Assembly (NCBI GenBank): GCA_025997155.1
Contig: BNUF01000162.1
Location: 1 to 5,522, forward strand
DNA length: 5,522 bases
Direction: 5' to 3'
Source: Clostridia bacterium
Lineage (GTDB): Bacteria; Bacillota; Clostridia; Lachnospirales; WQUN01
The notes below the pieces were generated by a model. That model did not search any database and had not been told where the DNA came from. It saw only the letters and a program-made list of their open reading frames with translations. How positions within the stretch are numbered: position 1 is the first letter of the stretch; the number at the start of each line of letters is the position of its first letter. Below, one piece after another: positions 1 through 4,091 of this stretch. A program made the position numbers and the translations under genes.

Positions 1-14
1 TGGAGGTTTTTATC

Positions 15-470
15 ATGGAAAATGCAAAACGGAGGCTATACGTCGCCTATGGAAGCAACCTAAACTTGGCGCAAATGGCGCTACGCTGCCCAACGGCGAA
101 AGTCGTCGGGACGGCGACGCTACGCAACTGGTGCCTGATTTTTCAAGGTGTGGGAATAATTGAGCGTCACAAAGGCGGCGAGGTGTCGGTTCTGGGTTGG
201 GAAATCCAGCTCGAGGACGAAATCGCGCTTGACCATTACGAGGGTTGGCCGCGTATGTACCGTAAGGAAAGCGTGCGCGTCAGAATCGATGGCAAGCAAG
301 TCCGCGCTATGGTGTATATTATGAACGGCGAACGGAGGCTTTACGCGCCGAGCAATGGTTATTACAACACCATTCGCGAGGGTTACGTCAGCGCGGGGTT
401 TGATTTAAGCGTTCTGCAAGAAGCAGTAAAAATCTCAAAAAACAAGGAGGAGCGATTCAAATGGCTATAG
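15..470 (+). CDS. Gamma-glutamylcyclotransferase (GGCT/AIG2)-like protein
   Basis: A 151-residue protein of the GGCT-like fold family. Members cyclise gamma-glutamyl amines or dipeptides to 5-oxoproline, but the substrate of mobile-element copies is unknown. Seen here: the substrate-loop signature YGSN at residues 12-15, followed by the usual M..RCP.A stretch; the catalytic-type Glu, E76, in LDHYEG; then a beta-rich middle and the PS..YY..I..GY...GFD segment near 113-130. The length is normal for the family. The ATG at 15 has GGAGG at 2-6, eight bases upstream, so the gene is complete. Its end overlaps the next gene by 10 bases. It is probably cytosolic. The position beside a DUF5049 gene fits a phage or conjugative-element accessory operon. 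Family assignment is firm; the physiological role is open. Confidence 0.88.
   Translation: MENAKRRLYVAYGSNLNLAQMALRCPTAKVVGTATLRNWCLIFQGVGIIERHKGGEVSVLGWEIQLEDEIALDHYEGWPRMYRKESVRVRIDGKQVRAMVYIMNGERRLYAPSNGYYNTIREGYVSAGFDLSVLQEAVKISKNKEERFKWL
446..450 (+). promoter_or_regulatory. Shine-Dalgarno that fixes the start of the DUF5049 gene
   Basis: GGAGG (AAGGAGG including flanking bases) lies 10 bases before the ATG at 461, inside the 3' end of the GGCT-like gene. The alternative in-frame ATG at 473 would be 22 bases away, so 461 is preferred. Confidence 0.7.
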
Positions 471-673
471 TAATGACGGAAACGATCAAGGAGCAGATTT
501 TGGCGGTTCGCGACACGGGTGAAACAAATATGTTCGACACGAACGCTGTTCAGCGTATCGCGTTTGATATGGAGTTTTACGAACTCGTGAGTTTCATCGA
601 GGATGACCGCAAGGCTTACGCCCGGTTTATTTTGACCGGCGGCGCGAATGGCACAAACAAATCGGAGGTGTGA
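461..673 (+). CDS. DUF5049 domain protein
   Basis: A 70-residue protein. Residues 6-60 match what I know of the DUF5049 family: TETIKEQILAVRDTGETNMFD, then a helix (VQRIAFDMEFYELVSFIE) and the ending Y..FILTG. DUF5049 proteins are short, of unknown function and frequent in clostridial prophages and conjugative elements. The N-terminal TNMFD segment and the aromatic/acidic second half suggest a small all-helical, possibly protein- or DNA-binding module; this is inference. The start at 461 overlaps the upstream gene by 10 bases and is set by the GGAGG at 446-450. The next gene begins three bases after the stop. No signal peptide or membrane segment is visible. Confidence 0.82.
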   Translation: MAIVMTETIKEQILAVRDTGETNMFDTNAVQRIAFDMEFYELVSFIEDDRKAYARFILTGGANGTNKSEV

Positions 674-676
674 CAG

Positions 677-1147
677 ATGACTATTACAGAACGTGACGGC
701 GGGTTGTGGGTTGACCTGTTTTGGGACGATTTGTCGGAAACAACACAGGCGGAGTTGCTGAACCTTATGGGCGACAACGGCAATTTCGACGTTTACCCGC
801 TGGCTTCAATCAACGTAAGCCCCGCCGAAGAGCAGCAACAGCCCCAAGATGGCGGCGTAACAATCATCGCGTTGGAGCGCAAGGAAGACAACTGGGTTTC
901 CGGCTCCTGCGGGCGGTACAAGTTCGAGGCGAAAGTCTACGACGCAGGCTCGAAGCACGGCATTAACGGCGGGCGCGTCAGCAAGTTGAGTATTTGGCGC
1001 ACGGAAAACGGCGTAAAAATCGAAGTTGTGTGCTACGAGCGCGGCTGGGACAAAAAGCCCGCTAACGATTACGATTTCGCGGTGTTCTCGGCGATACTTG
1101 CCTGCTTGGAGCAGTTGCCGAAAGAAAACGGGGAGGGTTCAGAATGA
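677..1147 (+). CDS. Hypothetical two-module mobile-element protein (possible DUF7678-like C-terminus)
   Basis: A 156-residue soluble protein with no recognised function. It reads as two modules. Residues 9-46 (WVDLFWDDLSETTQAELL...GDNGNFDVYPLASI) resemble a short N-terminal motif seen in several clostridial element proteins. Residues 72-149 start with WVSG..GRY.FEAKVYD, continue with GING.RVSKLSIW and end with an acidic helix; this resembles a family I recall as DUF7678, but the number is uncertain. A Gln/Pro-rich linker (about 48-60, EEQQQPQ) separates them. The ATG at 677 has GGAGG at 664-668, eight bases away. The stop overlaps the next start in an ATGA, giving tight coupling. The module architecture is visible; the function is unknown. 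Confidence 0.75.
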   Translation: MTITERDGGLWVDLFWDDLSETTQAELLNLMGDNGNFDVYPLASINVSPAEEQQQPQDGGVTIIALERKEDNWVSGSCGRYKFEAKVYDAGSKHGINGGRVSKLSIWRTENGVKIEVVCYERGWDKKPANDYDFAVFSAILACLEQLPKENGEGSE

Positions 1148-1575
1148 AGCCTGTTATGAAAAGCGTCACCGTTACTAACAACAACGCGGAGTTGGTGGAC
1201 TTCGCGCAGACTGTGGATTTCGCGCCGCTGTTCGACCACATCAGGGTATTCGCGGGCGTGGCGTGCGAGTTTTACGCGCCGGAGATTTACACCATACGCG
1301 GAGAAGTGTTTATCGGGTTTATGTCGGAGGACATTACCGCGCAAGCGGGCGTATTCGCCGCCGTTCTGGAGCGTTGCTGCATCGGAAGTTTTAACAACGG
1401 CGTGAATCGTCGCAGCGATAAGGGCGAGTTATGCTACTGGGTGAACGTATCGTTGAAATACGACCACAAAAACGGCGGCTCCAACGGAATGGAGCTGTTA
1501 CTTGCCGATTATATCGGTGGCAACTGGCGGTTTCGTGATGTTGGACAAAGGCGCGAAGGGAGGGGGTTGGTATGA
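1144..1575 (+). CDS. Hypothetical mobile-element protein
   Basis: A 143-residue protein of unknown function. Its central and C-terminal part has a motif I associate with uncharacterised proteins of Bacillota phages: CYWVNVSLKYDHKNGGSNGME at about 97-117, followed by a W.F segment (128-130). The rest is a mixed alpha/beta sequence with several aromatic residues and two adjacent Cys (78-79). There is no signal peptide, membrane helix or recognised catalytic motif. The start overlaps the previous stop by four bases (ATGA) and GGGAGGG lies at 1131-1137, so translation is coupled. The 3' end overlaps the next gene by four bases in the same way. It is a real gene by spacing, ribosome-binding site and an uninterrupted protein-like sequence. 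Confidence 0.72.
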   Translation: MKPVMKSVTVTNNNAELVDFAQTVDFAPLFDHIRVFAGVACEFYAPEIYTIRGEVFIGFMSEDITAQAGVFAAVLERCCIGSFNNGVNRRSDKGELCYWVNVSLKYDHKNGGSNGMELLLADYIGGNWRFRDVGQRREGRGLV

Positions 1576-2444
1576 GCTTAAACTACAACTTGACCGGCGC
1601 GGCGCGTAAAGCGTTCGCGCAGGCGGTTGGCGAGATTTTGAACCAGTCTGTTGTCTATATGGGTACGCCAACCTTCGCGTTTAATGTCGGCGGTTATATT
1701 ATTGATCGCAACGGCGCGTTGTCTTGCGACGAAAGCGCGGGAACGGGTCAGTTGCCAAGATTAGCCGCAATGCTGCGGGAATGCGGCTACACGGCGGAAA
1801 ACGCCGACGACATATCGGAAGAATTCGCAGAAGCGGCAGAAGAAGTCAACGGCGCTCCAGATTTCAACGATTTGCGCTTAACAGAGCGCGAGGAGTTGGG
1901 TTTGAGGCAAGAACGGCGCGATCCGCGGGGTGAGGACGGTATGCAATCAAACGACGTTCCCGAACCAGACAACAACGCGCTGGTTATCGAACTGCCGCTG
2001 TCGCAATTCTCCATCGGCGCGATTGACAACATTAGGAAAATCGTCGCGAGCAAAGCGGTGGTTATCAAGAGGGCACTGAGCGCGGAAGATTTGCCGATTG
2101 AGGTTACGGAAGACAGGATTCGATTTCCTTGGTTTACGCTGACCGGTGCGTACGGCGAAGCCGAGGCGTATGGAAAGTTTGTCTGCGCCATCGGCGATAT
2201 GGCGAAACGCCAACGGCGTGTCATTGCCAAACCGTGCGAGGTTGTAAACGAAAAGTTTATAATGCGGGTGTTCCTGATTCGACTTGGATTCAGCGGGCCG
2301 GAGTTCAGGACGGCGCGTAAAATCCTGCTCCGCAACCTCACCGGCAACGGCAGTTGGAAAAACGGCTGTCCGCCTGAAAGGAATACAACAAGCTCGGCTG
2401 TGGAGTCGGGAGAAATGGAGGATGTACCTTATGAGAAACAATAA
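1572..2444 (+). CDS. Virulence-related family protein of clostridial mobile elements
   Basis: A 290-residue protein matching a family usually annotated 'virulence protein' in clostridial prophages and conjugative transposons. That name has no demonstrated mechanism. The N-terminal domain is about residues 4-72, starting YNLTG..RKA and containing Y.G.P..AF.VGGY.I...GAL. A charged linker (about 80-133) follows. The C-terminal domain (136-265) begins LVIELPLS.FS..AI.N..KIVASKA..IK.AL, continues with LPIE.TED.I.FPWF, MAK.Q.RV.AK and NEKF..R.FLIRLGF, and ends in ARKILLRNLTGN. The 25-residue tail after WKNG looks non-conserved and encodes the ribosome-binding site of the next gene. The start uses the long AAGGGAGGGGG at 1556-1566 and overlaps the previous gene by four bases. 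It is probably soluble. Family membership is likely; the biochemical role is unknown. Confidence 0.8.
   Translation: MSLNYNLTGAARKAFAQAVGEILNQSVVYMGTPTFAFNVGGYIIDRNGALSCDESAGTGQLPRLAAMLRECGYTAENADDISEEFAEAAEEVNGAPDFNDLRLTEREELGLRQERRDPRGEDGMQSNDVPEPDNNALVIELPLSQFSIGAIDNIRKIVASKAVVIKRALSAEDLPIEVTEDRIRFPWFTLTGAYGEAEAYGKFVCAIGDMAKRQRRVIAKPCEVVNEKFIMRVFLIRLGFSGPEFRTARKILLRNLTGNGSWKNGCPPERNTTSSAVESGEMEDVPYEKQ
2417..2421 (+). promoter_or_regulatory. Shine-Dalgarno that fixes the start of the DUF4314 gene
   Basis: GGAGG lies nine bases before the ATG at 2431. It rules out the in-frame upstream ATG at 2284, which would add a 49-residue Arg/Ser-rich leader that is a shadow of the upstream gene. Confidence 0.75.
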
Positions 2445-2664
2445 TGGCTTGCTCGACGGGGCGACGGTGGAGCGGCTACGCGCCGCGTACCCTGTCGGCT
2501 GCCGCGTGGAGTTGGTCTCGATGAACGACCCGTTCTCAAGTCTTATGCCCGGCGAACAGGGCGCGGTTAATTGGGTGGACGATACCGGCACGATTTTCGT
2601 GACGTGGGACTGCGGTTCCGGTCTCGGCGTGGTTTACGGCGTTGACCGAATCCGTAGATTGTAG
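2431..2664 (+). CDS. DUF4314 domain protein
   Basis: A 77-residue protein. Residues 7-75 follow the DUF4314 pattern: LLD...VERLR..YP.G.RVEL.SM.DP, P.GEQG.V..VDD.GTI.V.WD.G..L.VVYGVD. The repeated short beta-strands with P.G..G.V turns suggest a small SH3-like barrel (inference). DUF4314 proteins are common in Bacillota conjugative elements and prophages and have no established function. The chosen ATG overlaps the end of the upstream gene by 14 bases and has its own GGAGG at 2417-2421. An in-frame ATG further upstream (2284) would only add sequence from a shadow frame. This is the last gene of the operon; two stem-loops follow 17 bases after its stop. Confidence 0.83.
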   Translation: MRNNNGLLDGATVERLRAAYPVGCRVELVSMNDPFSSLMPGEQGAVNWVDDTGTIFVTWDCGSGLGVVYGVDRIRRL

Positions 2665-2680
2665 GGATGAGTGTACTTTA

Positions 2681-2697
2681 GAAGCATTTAACGCTTC
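2681..2697 (+). other. Small stem-loop after the operon
   Basis: GAAGC pairs with GCTTC across a 7-base loop. It lies directly before the stronger hairpin at 2700-2726. The pair forms a tandem structure at the 3' end of the operon transcript that may protect the end or assist termination. Confidence 0.4.
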
Positions 2698-2699
2698 AT

Positions 2700-2726
2700 A
2701 ACCGGCTTGTTGATGACAAGCCGGTT
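2700..2726 (+). terminator. Probable operon terminator hairpin
   Basis: A perfect 11-bp stem (AACCGGCTTGT pairing with ACAAGCCGGTT) closes a 5-base loop, TGATG. It stands 35 bases after the DUF4314 stop. The downstream T-run is poor (TTACC, then AAAATTATTTT), so it is either a weak intrinsic terminator or an RNA-stabilising or processing structure. The stem itself is unambiguous. The remaining bases up to 2880 are AT-rich and hold no convincing gene. Confidence 0.55.
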
Positions 2727-2841
2727 TACCAAAATTATTTTCACAGTACATACAGGGATAAACTCGCAATTAGCCGCGTTTATGCCCAATTTATCTATTG
2801 ATATTGATGTTAAAATTGAGCATTTCGATTGCTGTGAGCTG

Positions 2842-2862
2842 TCACCATTGATAATCTGGTGA
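2842..2862. repeat. Short inverted repeat upstream of the small membrane gene
   Basis: TCACCA and TGGTGA are perfect 6-base arms around a 9-base centre (TTGATAATC). They lie about 30 bases upstream of the predicted -10 at 2896, a position suited to an operator. A chance palindrome is equally possible. Confidence 0.25.
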
Positions 2863-2892
2863 TGTATGTACTTTTTAATTTTTGCTTAACTA

Positions 2893-2901
2893 TGATACAA
2901 T
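2893..2901 (+). promoter_or_regulatory. Extended -10 promoter of the small membrane gene
   Basis: TGaTACAAT matches the extended -10 form (TGn followed by a 5/6 match to TATAAT). No good -35 is visible at the right distance, which is common for extended -10 promoters. The predicted start near 2908 would give a leader of about 20 bases containing the AAGGAG at 2911-2916. Confidence 0.45.
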
Positions 2902-2927
2902 TATAGCAATAAGGAGAAATCAGAAAA

Positions 2928-3072
2928 ATGGAGACAAGCACGGAAAAACATCCTATTTTGAAATCAATAGCACTCGCATTAACTCCCATTATAGTCCAAG
3001 TGATAGGATTGATTGCGTTTAGCTTATTCGGCGTCGATGTAAACTCGGCGGAAGGAATAACGTTAAACATAC
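2928..3072 (+). pseudogene. Small single-helix membrane protein, 3' end cut off by IS66
   Basis: The first 48 codons of a small gene survive. The protein starts METSTEKHP, then has a hydrophobic segment at about residues 10-36 (KSIALALTPIIVQVIGLIAF and onward), enough for one membrane helix, followed by a short polar stretch. The ATG has AAGGAG at 2911-2916, eleven bases away, and an extended -10 promoter at 2893-2901, so it looks like an independently expressed gene. The IS66 left tip starts at 3073 inside codon 49. Reading continues into the element for 12 further codons (RKRQIAMDV and so on) to a stop at 3111, giving a 61-residue hybrid. The family is not recognised. The missing 3' part should lie beyond the right end of the element, outside the window. 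Confidence 0.55.
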
Positions 3073-3100
3073 GTAAGCGTCAAATAGCTATGGACGTAGC
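3073..3100 (+). repeat. IS66 left terminal inverted repeat (approximate inner limit)
   Basis: The tip GTAAGCGTC followed by TATGGACG has the look of IS66-family ends. The inner limit cannot be set without the right end. The motif AAATAGC at 3082-3088 recurs at 3122-3128, exactly 40 bases on, and might be a transposase-binding repeat. Confidence 0.55.
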
Positions 3101-3116
3101 AGATTCTTCTTAATAA

Positions 3117-3125
3117 TGATAAAAT
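3117..3125 (+). promoter_or_regulatory. Extended -10 promoter for tnpA-tnpB
   Basis: TGaTAAAAT is an extended -10 element with TAAAAT at 3120-3125 and no good -35. The predicted start is near 3132, just before the AAAGGGG at 3140-3146. It overlaps the run of four stop codons at 3111-3122. Confidence 0.4.
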
Positions 3126-3155
3126 AGCATCAGCCACAGAAAGGGGCTGGCGAGT

Positions 3156-3659
3156 ATCTATATAAGAACAAAGTGCGAGCAGCTGGAAGAAGCGAAAGAT
3201 TTTCTTCTTGATATATTCGCGGAGGGCGAGAGGCCATCCGCCGAAGTGCTTGAGCAAGCGGAAGAAGCGGGCATAAGCATAAAAACGCTTGAACGCGCGA
3301 GGAAAGCGCTTAAAGTGAAGGCGCGGCAAGGCGGCGGCGGCAAGGGCTGGTTTATGTCTATACCGGATATTATGGAGAAAATCAAGGACAGGGATGTGCG
3401 CCGTGCAAACGTTGGGCATAAGGTACGCCGGTTTCCGCCGGCATTTGGGCGCTGGCAAATATCGGACGATTGTGCGGCGGTCGCCGTTGACGGCAATAAA
3501 GGCGGGGAGCGCCCTAAAATAGACATTCCCGCCCGAAAAAGTTTGACGGGCGGGATTCGGGTGAAAGTCGGGGCATATGAGTTTGAAGCCGATGAAAATT
3601 TCCCGGCTGACAAACTTGCCAAATTGCTGCGCGGGCTGGGCGGTGATATGCCGTGCTGA
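3156..3659 (+). CDS. tnpA: IS66 TnpA-like protein with winged-helix-like N-terminus; start uncertain
   Basis: This is the first gene of the element, about 167 residues from the ATC at 3156. Residues 9-70 look like a winged helix-turn-helix domain (LEEAKDFLLDIF, then an AEEAGIS.KTLERARKALKVKA segment and a Gly-rich wing ending W..SIP), resembling C-terminal domains of phage and plasmid replication ATPases. Residues 132-162 (GGIRVKVGAYEFEADENF...LAKLL) match the usual TnpA C-terminus. TnpA is an accessory protein needed with TnpB and TnpC for transposition. No ATG, GTG or TTG exists in frame between the stops at 3111-3122 and GTG 3246, and that GTG lies inside the helix-turn-helix. ATC 3156, nine bases after AAAGGGG (3140-3146), is the best non-standard start; ATA 3162 may be a lost ATG. 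The 3' end overlaps tnpB by seven bases. The gene is real; the start is a guess. Confidence 0.6.
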   Translation: MYIRTKCEQLEEAKDFLLDIFAEGERPSAEVLEQAEEAGISIKTLERARKALKVKARQGGGGKGWFMSIPDIMEKIKDRDVRRANVGHKVRRFPPAFGRWQISDDCAAVAVDGNKGGERPKIDIPARKSLTGGIRVKVGAYEFEADENFPADKLAKLLRGLGGDMPC

Positions 3660-4009
3660 ACTTTGAGGGCAAAGCTATTTATATTGCCTGCGGGGCGACG
3701 AATATGCGATGCGGCATAGACGCGCTGGCGGCTGTTGTGCAAGGCAGTTTCAACCTAACGCCGATGTCGGACGCGATATTTATTTTCTGCAGCGCCGGCC
3801 GCGACAGGATTAAAATTTTGGAGTGGGACGGTGACGGGTTTTGGCTGCACTATAAACGGCTTGAGCGCGGGCGGTTCCCTTGGCCGGACAGCAGCAACGG
3901 CGAAAAGACTATGATGCTTACGCAGCGGGAACTTGAGTATCTGCTCGGCGGCGAGAAATTGAAACTGAAGTTTGCGCGGCTGGATTTTTCAAATCGGGCG
4001 GCGGTTTAA
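3653..4009 (+). CDS. tnpB: IS66 family accessory protein TnpB (Orf2)
   Basis: A 118-residue IS66 Orf2 protein of full normal length. Family hallmarks are visible in order: IYIACGATNMRCGIDALAAVV (residues 9-29), AIFIFCSAGRDRIKILEWDGDGFWLHYKRLE (41-71), GRFPWP (73-78), and L..REL.YLL.G near the C-terminus. TnpB is required for transposition in characterised IS66 elements but its biochemical role is not settled. It is a cytosolic protein working with TnpC. The start is GTG at 3653, within GTGCTGA, so the last seven bases of tnpA are shared and translation probably depends on termination-reinitiation; a G-rich stretch just upstream may help. A terminator-like hairpin 30 bases after its stop separates it from tnpC. 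Confidence 0.92.
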   Translation: MLNFEGKAIYIACGATNMRCGIDALAAVVQGSFNLTPMSDAIFIFCSAGRDRIKILEWDGDGFWLHYKRLERGRFPWPDSSNGEKTMMLTQRELEYLLGGEKLKLKFARLDFSNRAAV

Positions 4010-4039
4010 TAGGTTGCCAAAAGCTGTATCTTTTGCTGT

Positions 4040-4075
4040 AAAAAGCCCGAAAACACTTGACATTTCGGGTTTTTT
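4040..4075 (+). terminator. Hairpin-plus-T-run terminator between tnpB and tnpC
   Basis: Arms 4040-4052 (AAAAAGCCCGAAA) and 4063-4075 (TTTCGGGTTTTTT) pair over 13 bp with one G-U wobble, around the loop ACACTTGACA. The GC part is followed by six T, as in an intrinsic terminator. It would limit tnpA-tnpB transcripts running into tnpC, and outside transcripts entering the transposase gene. The -35 of the tnpC promoter sits in the loop. Confidence 0.6.
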
Positions 4076-4085
4076 GCGGTAGAAT
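4057..4085 (+). promoter_or_regulatory. Consensus sigma-A promoter of tnpC
   Basis: TTGACA (4057-4062, perfect -35) is separated by exactly 17 bases from TAGAAT (4080-4085, 5/6 match to TATAAT). It is the best promoter in the window. The expected transcription start, about seven bases after the -10, falls on or next to the A of the tnpC ATG at 4092, implying a leaderless message. The spacer overlaps the 3' arm and T-run of the terminator-like hairpin. Confidence 0.75.
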
Positions 4086-4091
4086 TTATCT

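Noticed and set aside
721..966. An 81-codon plus-strand frame inside the 677-1147 gene.
   Set aside because: Its Arg-rich translation is a frame-shifted reading of the real gene and there is no ribosome-binding site.
1787..2347. A 186-codon minus-strand open frame.
   Set aside because: It is a shadow of the virulence-related gene with low-complexity Ser/Arg composition and no family resemblance.
1947..2591. A 214-codon minus-strand open frame.
   Set aside because: It lies antisense to the virulence-related gene and DUF4314, has no convincing ribosome site, and its Arg/Pro/Ser-rich translation is typical of a shadow frame in GC-rich coding DNA.
2682..2801. An open stretch of 39 codons (LHNRLVDDKPVYQNYF and onward) that reads somewhat like protein.
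   Set aside because: It has no start codon, is preceded by an in-frame TAG at 2679, and overlaps the hairpin; a stretch of this length is expected by chance. It could be the remnant of a gene, but nothing supports this.
3087..3100. A short palindrome (GCTA...TAGC) inside the IS left end.
   Set aside because: The four-base arms are too short to call a structure.
3158..3742. A 194-codon minus-strand open frame antisense to tnpA.
   Set aside because: It is Ser/Pro/Arg-rich, has no ribosome site, and overlaps real tnpA and tnpB on the other strand.
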